Assembly (NCBI GenBank): GCA_944325625.1
Contig: CALVAP010000016.1
Location: 1 to 43,673, forward strand
Reading direction: 5' to 3'
DNA from: Candidatus Gastranaerophilales bacterium
Lineage (GTDB): Bacteria > Cyanobacteriota > Vampirovibrionia > Gastranaerophilales > Gastranaerophilaceae
Length of the DNA stretch: 43,673 nt
The translations under genes and the position numbers were made by a program. The notes beneath the pieces are model-generated. The model was not told where the DNA came from. It saw nothing but the letters and a program-made list of their open reading frames with translations, and searched no databases. Shown here one piece after another: positions 25,370-33,199 of this stretch. The first letter of the stretch is position 1. The number at the start of each line of letters is the position of its first letter.

Positions 25370-26554
25370 ATGACAAAACTTCAAGTAATAGCATTAATGG
25401 ACTGTGATTCATTCTTTGTGTCATGTGAGCAATTGGATAATCCGTCACTTTTGGGCAAGCCTGTATGCGTATTAGGTAATAATGACGGGTGTATTATTTC
25501 GCGTTCAAAAGAAGCTAAAGCAATGGGAGTAAAAATGGGCATGCCTCATTTTATGGCGAAAAAAGAATTTCCAAACGCAATATACGTTTCAAGTCATTAC
25601 CAAAGATACGTAGAGATATCAAAACGTATAATGGGACTGATTACAAATTTTAGTCCTGCTATTGAACAATACTCAATCGATGAAGCCTTCATTGATTTTA
25701 CAGGACTTCGAAAGCTATACAAAAGAAGCTATGTCGATATCGCAAAAATGATTCGAGAGGAGATTAAGCTTAAAATCGGAATACCTGTTTCAATAGGAAT
25801 AAGCACAACAAAGACTCTGGCAAAACTTGCCTCTCATCGCGCAAAAAATGGTGAAGGTGTATATATAATAGGCCGCAGAACACTGGATAATGAGCTAAAA
25901 CGCACAAAAGTGAGTGAAATATGGGGAATAGGAAAAAACATAAACGCGGTCATGTCAAAATATGGAATAATAACAGCATATGAATTCTCCCAACAATCAA
26001 GTGAATGGCTAGAGGCAAAACTGGGTATTCGCGGGATACAGATGAAAGAAGAGTTAAACGGCAACTGTATTTTTCAAATCAATGAAAATGAAAAATTGCC
26101 AAAATCAATTCAAAACACACGTTCCTTTGCAAAATTCACATCTGATAAAGAATATATAAAAAACTCATTGATTTATCACATAAATACATCCTGCCAAAGA
26201 CTTCGTGCGCTTAAACTCAAGACAAACTGTGTAAGAATAATGCTACGCACAAAAGATTTTAAATATTTTGTTGAGAAAAAAGCACTAATCCAGCCAACCT
26301 CATGGGATTGCGACATAGTGAATGTTGCACTTGAATTATTCGAAAAGATGTATAAAAAAGACCTCATCTACAGGAGTTCGGGAGTTGTTCTGGAAAATCT
26401 GATAAACTCAAGTGATATACAAATGTCCCTGTTTACCAACAACGAAAAAGAAAAAAAGAAAGAAGAACTTGGAAAATGCGTAGATAAATTATCACAAAAA
26501 TACAAAAAAAATATTGTAAAGATTGGTTACGCAGAATCACCGAAAAATGATTGA
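25370..26554 (+). CDS. umuC: Y-family error-prone DNA polymerase (UmuC-like)
   Basis: The 394-residue polymerase copies damaged templates. Metal-binding D11 lies in ALMDCDSFFVSCEQ and D104/E105 in YSIDEAFIDF. ISIGISTTKTLAKLASHRAK and VSEIWGIGKN (thumb helix-hairpin-helix) follow, then the little-finger domain. QMSLF at residues 351-355 fits a beta-clamp binding pentapeptide. The match is closer to UmuC than DinB. Its stop overlaps a TTGACA that may serve the next gene. Pairing with a LexA/UmuD hybrid suggests an SOS-inducible mutagenesis cassette. Confidence 0.93.
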   Translation: MTKLQVIALMDCDSFFVSCEQLDNPSLLGKPVCVLGNNDGCIISRSKEAKAMGVKMGMPHFMAKKEFPNAIYVSSHYQRYVEISKRIMGLITNFSPAIEQYSIDEAFIDFTGLRKLYKRSYVDIAKMIREEIKLKIGIPVSIGISTTKTLAKLASHRAKNGEGVYIIGRRTLDNELKRTKVSEIWGIGKNINAVMSKYGIITAYEFSQQSSEWLEAKLGIRGIQMKEELNGNCIFQINENEKLPKSIQNTRSFAKFTSDKEYIKNSLIYHINTSCQRLRALKLKTNCVRIMLRTKDFKYFVEKKALIQPTSWDCDIVNVALELFEKMYKKDLIYRSSGVVLENLINSSDIQMSLFTNNEKEKKKEELGKCVDKLSQKYKKNIVKIGYAESPKND

Positions 26555-26611
26555 CAAAGATTTTTGAAGTGGTAATCTGGACAGATATAAATTACACAGC
26601 CATAGGGAATT

Positions 26612-27940
26612 ATGAATACTCTAATAACGAGACAAAAAAATATTCCTATAGGATACAAGTACAAGCAGAGCCTGTACGACAAGAGTAAGGCGGTGCGTGA
26701 GAAAAATGGGTTTGACATAATAAACAAGAGTGCGCCCGAACCGCTAAAAGTGAATTACTGTGGAACTGTGAACAAAAATGAATATAATACTGGAAAAAGT
26801 CCGTCGAACGTAAGTTTTGGCGGACTTTCAAGTAGCAGGGTTTTTAAAACTTTATTGGAAAAATCTGCAGATAATGGAGCGTTATGCTCTGCGGCAGCTA
26901 TGCTTCTAGCATGTTGCGTTCTAAGACCGGCATCAATTATGGCTTCGCAAAACGTTGATCAAGAGAATAGAAAAATAGCCGCCACAAAATCGATTGCATC
27001 AGGAATTATTGGGTTTGTACTTATGTTTCTTGTTTCAAAACCCATTGAACATGCAATAAAGAAAATAAATAAAGCTCCGGAAGCATATTTAAAAAAAGAC
27101 ACAATAGAAGCACTCAAAGAAAATGCAAAAGATATAAACAAATCACCTGCATATAATCTGGCAACTCGATTCTTTAAAATGAGTGCAGATATGATAGTAG
27201 CGGCGCCAAAAGGCTCTCTGACAATAATAATGATACCCCCTCTATTGAACATAATTTTTAGAAAAGACAAAAAGCAAAAACAATCATCGCCATTTCCGAA
27301 AGAAATAACACAATTCCAACCAACGCCGCATGCAACTGATGCGGAAGATTTTGCAAACCAAAAGAACTACGTATTTTTTAAAGGTAATGTAAGACAAAAC
27401 CCAATCCACCTAAAAAGCAATATCGCCTTCAAAGGAAATCCCCTCAGAAGTATCTACGGTTCTTTTATAGACAAACTGGCACACGGTTTTGGTAAGATTA
27501 TGGACAACAAAAAAGTTCAAAAATTCGCAACAAAATACAAAGACTCCTCAATAGAAAACCACGAAATGGCTGTAGCCGGAACAATAGTTTCAAGTTTTTA
27601 TGTAATAAATACGTTAAAATCAAAAAAAATTGAAGAAGAAAGAAAAGGTCCTTTGATATACAATTCAATAATTTCTTGGGCAATAGCCACAACAGGCGCC
27701 TACAGTGTAGATAAATTGTTGAATAAACATCTTAAAAACTTTGAGAACAATTACAAAAAGGCTAATGCAAATGAAGCCAATTTGGATAAGCAATTACGCG
27801 GTATAAAGATTATGAAATCCGCATTGATTTTCGGAATGATGTATCGTTGGGTAACACCTTGGATATCAACATTACTTGCCGAAAAAATATGGAACAAAAA
27901 AATCCATAAAAATGAAAAGAAAACAGCCGTCAACAAGTAG
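26612..27940 (+). CDS. Membrane protein of unknown function with recurring FxG motifs
   Basis: The 442-residue protein is not recognised. It has a polar N-terminus without signal peptide, hydrophobic segments near residues 92-106 (SAAAMLLACCVLRPA), 127-146 (IASGIIGFVLMFLVSK) and 205-217 (LTIIMIPPLLNII), and further ones near 312-323, 349-362 and 395-410. A short motif of the type N-x-V/I-x-F-G/K-G occurs three times: NVSFGG (66-71), YVFFKGN (253-259) and NIAFKGN (270-276). AGGGAA lies 5 nt before the ATG. TTGACA at 26551 is a possible -35. It is probably a multi-pass inner-membrane protein particular to the lineage. Confidence 0.65.
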   Translation: MNTLITRQKNIPIGYKYKQSLYDKSKAVREKNGFDIINKSAPEPLKVNYCGTVNKNEYNTGKSPSNVSFGGLSSSRVFKTLLEKSADNGALCSAAAMLLACCVLRPASIMASQNVDQENRKIAATKSIASGIIGFVLMFLVSKPIEHAIKKINKAPEAYLKKDTIEALKENAKDINKSPAYNLATRFFKMSADMIVAAPKGSLTIIMIPPLLNIIFRKDKKQKQSSPFPKEITQFQPTPHATDAEDFANQKNYVFFKGNVRQNPIHLKSNIAFKGNPLRSIYGSFIDKLAHGFGKIMDNKKVQKFATKYKDSSIENHEMAVAGTIVSSFYVINTLKSKKIEEERKGPLIYNSIISWAIATTGAYSVDKLLNKHLKNFENNYKKANANEANLDKQLRGIKIMKSALIFGMMYRWVTPWISTLLAEKIWNKKIHKNEKKTAVNK

Positions 27941-28056
27941 CTTTAAGCCTCATCAACTGCTCCAACAAATATAAATAAAGCCCTAAACCATAAATTAATA
28001 TTCTTCTATTTTGAATTTATTTATATTAAAATCAGCTTGAAGAAGTGAGGTAAAAA

Positions 28057-29343
28057 ATGATTGAAAGATATGCAAGAGAAGAAATGAAACAAATTTGGGA
28101 ACTTGAAAAAAAGTTTCAATATTATCTTGATGTCGAACTGGCGGTGTGCGAGGCATATAACACCCTTGGAATAATTCCTGATGACGCAATAAAAAGAATA
28201 AAGGAAAATGCCTCATTTTCATTAAAAAGAATAGATGAAATAGAAGCTGTAGTTAATCATGATGTAATAGCTTTTCTTACAAATGTTAATGAAAGCCTTA
28301 AAGATGATGCCCAATATATGCATATGGGGCTAACCAGTTCTGATGTCATAGATACAGCTCTTGCAATCCAAATTCAAGCTGCCTCCGAAATTATAAAAAC
28401 AGACCTCAAAAATTTAATTCTTGTCTTAAAAGACATGGCAAAAAAGTACAAAAAAACTCTATGCATTGGTCGCTCGCATGGAATACAAGCAGAACCAATG
28501 ACATTCGGGATAAAAATGCTTAACTGGCTGGATATTTTTGAACGTATGCTTTATCGGTTTGAAAATGCGAGTGAAGAGATAAGAATAGGCCAAATTTCCG
28601 GACCTGTTGGAACATATTCCAACATAGACCCTAAAATTGAAGAATTAGCATGTAAAACCTTGAAACTCAAACCTGCGAGAATTTCTACTCAAATTATTGC
28701 TAGGGATTTTCACGCACATTATTTACAAACCTTGGCACTAATAGCCTCTGCAATCGAACAATGCGCAACAGAAATTCGCCACCTGCAAAGAACGGAAGTA
28801 AATGAAGCAGAAGAAGGATTTAAACAAGGTCAAAAAGGGTCCTCAGCTATGCCACATAAAAAAAATCCAATATCCTCAGAAAATCTCTGTGGCTTAGCGC
28901 GAGTTGTTCGTGCAAATTCTCTTGCATCAATGGAAAATATATCATTGTGGCATGAACGAGATATCTCACACAGTTCTGTGGAAAGGATTATTTTTCCCGA
29001 CAGTACAATACTTGTGGACTATATGCTCAACCGTTTCAAAAATACGGTTGAAAACTTAGTAATAAAAGAATCCAACATGTATAACAATGCTCATTCCTTT
29101 GGCGGAATTATTTTTTCACAAAAGGTTATGCTTAAATTAATAGAAAAAGGACTAACCAGAGAAGAAGCGTACGAAATAGTGCAACGGAATGCACACAAAG
29201 CCTTTAATACAAACGGCAGCTTTAAAGATAACCTGATATCGGATAAAGCCGTTATATTAACATCCAAAGAAATTGATGAGTGTCTTGATTACGAATCATA
29301 CCTTAAAAATATCGACAAGATTTATCAAAAATTTGGTTTGTGA
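28057..29343 (+). CDS. purB: Adenylosuccinate lyase
   Basis: PurB acts twice in purine synthesis, releasing fumarate from SAICAR and from adenylosuccinate. The 428-residue protein has [41 protein letters not shown] (active-site His) and the family signature [20 protein letters not shown] stands before the ATG. Length is normal for the Bacillus-type enzyme. It is followed 25 nt later by panD. Confidence 0.97.
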   Translation: MIERYAREEMKQIWELEKKFQYYLDVELAVCEAYNTLGIIPDDAIKRIKENASFSLKRIDEIEAVVNHDVIAFLTNVNESLKDDAQYMHMGLTSSDVIDTALAIQIQAASEIIKTDLKNLILVLKDMAKKYKKTLCIGRSHGIQAEPMTFGIKMLNWLDIFERMLYRFENASEEIRIGQISGPVGTYSNIDPKIEELACKTLKLKPARISTQIIARDFHAHYLQTLALIASAIEQCATEIRHLQRTEVNEAEEGFKQGQKGSSAMPHKKNPISSENLCGLARVVRANSLASMENISLWHERDISHSSVERIIFPDSTILVDYMLNRFKNTVENLVIKESNMYNNAHSFGGIIFSQKVMLKLIEKGLTREEAYEIVQRNAHKAFNTNGSFKDNLISDKAVILTSKEIDECLDYESYLKNIDKIYQKFGL

Positions 29344-29368
29344 TAAAATAACTTTAAGAGAGGTTAAT

Positions 29369-29716
29369 ATGCTATTCGAATTTTTATACTCAAAAATACA
29401 TAGAGCAACTGTTACCGACGCAAACCTTAATTACGTCGGCTCGATAACAATAGATGAAGAATTGATGGAGCGAGCAAACTTAAAAGTCGGGCAAAAAGTT
29501 GATATCTTGGATATAAATAATGGAGAAAGATTTCAGACATACGTGATTAAGGGCAAAAGAGGTCAAAGAGACATTTGTCTAAACGGTGCAGCCGCAAGAA
29601 AAGTCCAAAAAGGCGACAAGGTTATAATTGTAGCTTATGCATATCTTACCCCTGAAGAAGAAACCGATTTTGAGCCTGCAATAGTCATGGTTGATGATAA
29701 AAACAACCCGCTTTAG
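29369..29716 (+). CDS. panD: Aspartate 1-decarboxylase
   Basis: PanD makes beta-alanine for pantothenate and coenzyme A. The 115-residue proenzyme has [20 protein letters not shown] with the self-cleavage bond Gly24-Ser25, which yields the pyruvoyl group, plus K9 and R54-type residues of the active site. The ATG at 29369 follows GAGAGG; the frame is open further upstream into purB, but that would add unrelated residues. It ends before a bidirectional terminator. Confidence 0.96.
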   Translation: MLFEFLYSKIHRATVTDANLNYVGSITIDEELMERANLKVGQKVDILDINNGERFQTYVIKGKRGQRDICLNGAAARKVQKGDKVIIVAYAYLTPEEETDFEPAIVMVDDKNNPL

Positions 29717-29755
29717 TAAATGAGCAATAATACGATTGAAAATACAATGAAGCAA

Positions 29756-29787
29756 AAAGGCACTTGTTTTAACAAACAAGTGCCTTT
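29756..29787. terminator. Bidirectional intrinsic terminator between panD and the XRE gene
   Basis: A perfect 14-bp stem (AAAGGCACTTGTTT at 29756-29769 with its complement at 29774-29787, loop TAAC) has A and T runs on either side and sits between convergent genes. Confidence 0.9.
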
Positions 29788-29803
29788 CTAAATAAATTAA
29801 AAA

Positions 29804-30031
29804 CTAACCGCAAGCAATATTCAGCTTCTTTTGAACAGGCTCAGCCTCCAACAAATCAGACACCTCACAACCTAAAATATCGCATAGTTTATCCATATTT
29901 TCATAAGCCGGCTGGGTTCGTCCATTTGCCCAGGAATATACTGTCTGCTGAGGAAGATTTAATTCCTTTGCCAATCTGTATAAACTCCATTTTCTAAACT
30001 TCTGTGCTGCTTCTTTAATTTTAATCTTCAT
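29804..30031 (-). CDS. Small XRE/Cro-type HTH regulator
   Basis: The product of about 75 residues is nearly all one helix-turn-helix domain: WSLYRLAKELNLPQQTVYSW, then NGRTQPAYENMDKLCDILGCEVSDLL. AGGA lies 6 nt before the ATG at 30031 and directly abuts another ATG at 30037, so I prefer the inner start. The upstream region (30060-30110) is very AT-rich with repeated ATACAT elements that could be an operator. No toxin partner is adjacent. Confidence 0.85.
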   Translation of the reverse strand: MKIKIKEAAQKFRKWSLYRLAKELNLPQQTVYSWANGRTQPAYENMDKLCDILGCEVSDLLEAEPVQKKLNIACG

Positions 30032-30231
30032 AACCATTCCTATCTATTAAACATTTGCATTAGTATACATTTTCTTATACTATTATACATATAATAGTAG
30101 TAAATAATATAACTACTGTGAAAATTCATACTTTTACAGTACAAATACAAAGATTAAAAAGACCTCTTTCAACCATTCGGACCAAAAAACTTATCCAAAT
30201 ATCTAATATAATGGTGGTAAATCTGATAAAG

Positions 30232-30259
30232 TTGACATAATAGTAAAAAGAATTAAAAT
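30232..30259 (+). promoter_or_regulatory. Promoter of the TPR-fliW-csrA unit
   Basis: A perfect TTGACA (30232-30237) and TAAAAT (30254-30259) are 16 nt apart. The transcript would start near 30266, with AGGTAA before the ATG at 30281. The rest of 30038-30231 shows only AT-rich sequence. Confidence 0.6.
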
Positions 30260-30280
30260 TAATATATAGGTAATAGACGT

Positions 30281-31099
30281 ATGAAAAAGTTTTTATCAAT
30301 TGCACTTGTTGTATTAATGGGACTGACCACCACTGCGTTTGCAGCCTCTAACAGTGCTCTTAGTACCGCAATAAAAAAATATAAAAGTAAAAATTACGTG
30401 GGATGTATTCAAGATACAACGGATATAACAAAAAAAGACCCCTCAAACACAGTAGCATACTACTATATGGCTATTTCGTATGCGCAAATTGGTGACAAAT
30501 ATAAAGCCCTAAATGCGTACCAAAAAGTAATAGACTTATCCACAAACTCAACACTTGTTGAATATGCTCAAAAAGGAACAAGCTGTATAAACGACCCTGA
30601 GTCTTGTAAAAACAAGGAAAGTGAAGCAACTAAAAGGATTGAAAGCGAGCTTGATAGGTTTATAAAAAGCGGAAGCACTTTCTCCACAGAAGTTAATCAA
30701 AAACTTCAAGAAATAAGAAATGAACAATTAAAAAATGACATAAATAATGATGCCGACCAGATGCAAAAAAGCGAAATGCCAACAAATGATGAAATAGCAG
30801 AAGCCGTAAAGACACTTGCCAGAGCCGGTTTTAATCCTTTGCAGATGCAAATGAATAATCCGGTAATGCAAGCTCAACAAGCTTTATACCAAAACCCTGA
30901 ATATGCTCAACTTCAAATGCTTTTGGGCAATAATAACAATAACGGGATGGATTTTATGAATATGCTGCCATATTTCTTGGCTCAAAAACAAGGTCAAAAC
31001 CAAAATTCAAATATTTCGGCGGATATGTTTAAAAATATGATGATGTCTTCAATGATGGGCAATTTATCAACAACATTTGATTTTGACAACAAATTTTAG
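30281..31099 (+). CDS. Exported TPR-repeat protein
   Basis: The 272-residue protein starts with a clear Sec signal peptide (MKKFLSIALVVLMGLTTTAFA, cleavage likely after residue 21). Two TPR-like helix pairs follow (ALSTAIKKYKSKNYVGCIQ and NTVAYYYMAISYAQIGDKYKA). The C-terminal half is rich in Gln, Asn and Met. It leads the unit with fliW and csrA, so a link to motility or to its envelope platform is possible but not shown. Confidence 0.75.
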   Translation: MKKFLSIALVVLMGLTTTAFAASNSALSTAIKKYKSKNYVGCIQDTTDITKKDPSNTVAYYYMAISYAQIGDKYKALNAYQKVIDLSTNSTLVEYAQKGTSCINDPESCKNKESEATKRIESELDRFIKSGSTFSTEVNQKLQEIRNEQLKNDINNDADQMQKSEMPTNDEIAEAVKTLARAGFNPLQMQMNNPVMQAQQALYQNPEYAQLQMLLGNNNNNGMDFMNMLPYFLAQKQGQNQNSNISADMFKNMMMSSMMGNLSTTFDFDNKF

Positions 31100-31113
31100 T
31101 AAGGAAAAATTTA

Positions 31114-31548
31114 ATGCGAATTAGCACAACAAGATTTGGGGAAGTAGAAGCGGATGAAAAGCTTGTTTTCACATTTATATCGCCCATTATCGGATTTGAG
31201 CAAGCTCAAAAATTTATACTTATAGAAAATGATAACAACAACATATTCAGGTGGCTGCAGTCTACAGAGTACCCTGAGTTAGCATTTCCTGTGTCGAAGG
31301 CGTCAAATTTTAAAATAGAATATAATTTTGAGATAGATGATAAAACTGTAGATATGCTTGACTTAAAATCGATTGATGAAGTTTTGTCTTTAAACATAGT
31401 TAATATTCCTCAAGGCAGACCACAAGATTCAACAATAAATCTTCTTGCACCTATCATAATAAATAAGAGAACGAAAGATGCAGCACAAATAATTCTTAAT
31501 GGAGCGGATTACCTTGTAAAACAGCCCATATTCCCTCAAGGAGTTTGA
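31114..31548 (+). CDS. fliW: Flagellar assembly factor FliW
   Basis: FliW is the protein antagonist of CsrA: free FliW binds CsrA and relieves translational repression of flagellin mRNA, while flagellin that builds up in the cytoplasm binds FliW. The 144-residue protein has the family features TRFGEVEADEKLVFTF...GFEQAQKFILIEND, FRWLQSTEYPELAFPV and NLLAPIIINKRTKDAAQIIL. AAGGAAAAA precedes the ATG. csrA follows 1 nt after the stop. Confidence 0.95.
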   Translation: MRISTTRFGEVEADEKLVFTFISPIIGFEQAQKFILIENDNNNIFRWLQSTEYPELAFPVSKASNFKIEYNFEIDDKTVDMLDLKSIDEVLSLNIVNIPQGRPQDSTINLLAPIIINKRTKDAAQIILNGADYLVKQPIFPQGV

Positions 31549-31549
31549 T

Positions 31550-31798
31550 ATGCTAATCTTATCAAGAAAGCAAGGACAAAAACTTATAATAAATGATAGT
31601 ATAATAGTTACCATTCTCGACAACGGAACTGGAAATGTTAAGATTGGAATAGACGCACCCTGCGGAGTTAAAATTTATCGAGAGGAGATTTATAACGCAG
31701 TAAAAGAAGCCAACATGGAGTCAAACAAAAGTACCACAAACTCGTTTGACAAGCTCAATGAAATAACAACACACAAAAATTCAATTGTAGAAGCGTAA
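31550..31798 (+). CDS. csrA: Carbon storage regulator CsrA
   Basis: The RNA-binding dimer has the standard core MLILSRKQGQKLIINDSIIVTIL ... KIGIDAPCGVKIYREEIYNAVKEAN, including the critical Arg in YREEI. At 82 residues it carries a C-terminal extension of about 25 residues, Ser/Asn/Thr-rich, beyond the usual length. AAGGAG lies before the ATG. Paired with fliW, it probably represses flagellin translation; a candidate site precedes the giant flagellin gene at 36961-36970. Confidence 0.95.
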   Translation: MLILSRKQGQKLIINDSIIVTILDNGTGNVKIGIDAPCGVKIYREEIYNAVKEANMESNKSTTNSFDKLNEITTHKNSIVEA

Positions 31799-31801
31799 AT
31801 A

Positions 31802-32407
31802 ATGACATCAAAAGAGTATACAACCGCACTAAATTTATTTAATGAAAGCAAATACGCAGAAGCCGCCAAATTGTTTGATGAACTGGGGTTTCTATACGAA
31901 TCCGGATACTGTGAATTTGCCCAAGGAAATTTGGACAAAGCAAAATATATCTGGAAAGCCTCAAAAATTGATAGCCCCGCTATCGAATGGGGCAACTGTA
32001 TCATTCAATTAATAAACAGAACTATCCCTATAAAAATAAGTTATTTTCAAATTCGTAACTTTCTGGAACGAGATTTGGACGTACTTCTTTGCAGCGATTT
32101 AATGGATTATGCCGACAGGGTATTGAGTGCTGAAAAAATTTTGTTCAAATATAATCCTGAAACCTACAAATTTATGGGTAGAGGCTTGATGGCCTTTGGT
32201 TTTTTTGACCTGGCATATGAGTTTTTATTAAAAGCACAAAATGTATGCTATACGGATGTAGAGGTTCAATTTTTAATAGCACAATATTTTATTTGCAAAC
32301 TAGACCGTGAAAGCGGAGCAGCTGTTTTAAAAAAGCTTATAAAAAATGCACCCGACTACTATCCTGCACAAAAATTATTAGAAAGCATTTCTTATCCTTA
32401 TTCCTAA
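31802..32407 (+). CDS. TPR-like repeat protein
   Basis: The 201-residue protein has TPR-like helix pairs (EYTTALNLFNESKYAEAAKLFDELG; YCEFAQGNLDKAKYIWKAS; YKFMGRGLMAFGFFDLAYEFLLKAQ; VQFLIAQYFICKLDRESGAAVLKKLIK). No signal peptide is visible. It follows csrA by 3 nt and converges with murI, 2 nt from its end. It may scaffold a protein complex; partner unknown. Confidence 0.7.
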   Translation: MTSKEYTTALNLFNESKYAEAAKLFDELGFLYESGYCEFAQGNLDKAKYIWKASKIDSPAIEWGNCIIQLINRTIPIKISYFQIRNFLERDLDVLLCSDLMDYADRVLSAEKILFKYNPETYKFMGRGLMAFGFFDLAYEFLLKAQNVCYTDVEVQFLIAQYFICKLDRESGAAVLKKLIKNAPDYYPAQKLLESISYPYS

Positions 32408-32409
32408 TA

Positions 32410-33198
32410 TTACAAATTAACAACAATAGGTAATTTATCCAGCTGATAAAATGTTTTTGAAACACGCATAAAGTTTTCTGCATCAGCCGAAACGTAAAAA
32501 ACAGGCTCTAATGTTTTTTGAGAGGAAACAAGATTTTTTTGTCGCAAATTCTGCACAATATATTCCGTAAAATCTTTTGCCGGATTAATAAAATGAATGC
32601 TATTATCCGTCAACTCATTTAAAACATCTGTAAGATATGGATAATGAGTACAACCCAACACAATATTTTTACATCCCTGCTCCACGAGCGGAAATAATGA
32701 ATTTTTTATAATTTGCAAATTATCTTCACTGTAATAATCACCACTCTCAACAATTTTAACCCAATCCGGACAAGCCTTTTGAATAACTTCCAAATTAGGG
32801 TTATTTTTTAAGAATTCATCTTTGTATTTGTTTGATGCAACAGTAGCAATTGTAGCGAGCACACCTATTTTACCGTTATATCTCGGAGCGATGCACCTGG
32901 CTGCAGTTTGAATAATAGGATAAATCTCATAGTCGTACTTGCCTCTCATTTCATCATAAACCATAGAAGATGTCGTATTACAAGCCATAACAACTGCCTT
33001 AACATTCTTTTTTTGGAAAAAATCAAATATCAGACTTGATATCTGCAAAAGTTGCTCTTTTGTTTTAGTCCCATAGGGAAGATTTTTAGTATCCCCAAAA
33101 TAAATATAGTTCTCATTCGGCAAAAGTTTACGCAACTCACTAAAAACAGTTGTTCCTCCTATTCCGGAATCATAAATTCCTATTGCGCGCCCATCCAT
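32410..33198 (-). CDS. murI: Glutamate racemase
   Basis: MurI supplies D-glutamate for peptidoglycan. The 262-residue protein has IGIYDSGIGGTTVF at the N-terminus and the two catalytic cysteines C73 (MACNTTSS) and C183 (GCTHYPYL). GAGGG lies before the ATG, which begins 1 nt after the stop of the amidase gene, so both cell wall genes are co-transcribed. Confidence 0.97.
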   Translation of the reverse strand: MDGRAIGIYDSGIGGTTVFSELRKLLPNENYIYFGDTKNLPYGTKTKEQLLQISSLIFDFFQKKNVKAVVMACNTTSSMVYDEMRGKYDYEIYPIIQTAARCIAPRYNGKIGVLATIATVASNKYKDEFLKNNPNLEVIQKACPDWVKIVESGDYYSEDNLQIIKNSLFPLVEQGCKNIVLGCTHYPYLTDVLNELTDNSIHFINPAKDFTEYIVQNLRQKNLVSSQKTLEPVFYVSADAENFMRVSKTFYQLDKLPIVVNL

Positions 33199-33199
33199 A

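Noticed and set aside
30060-30115. Direct ATACAT repeats upstream of the XRE gene as a firm operator
   Set aside because: The region is very AT-rich and the repeats are short, so chance similarity cannot be excluded; mentioned only as a possibility under the gene.
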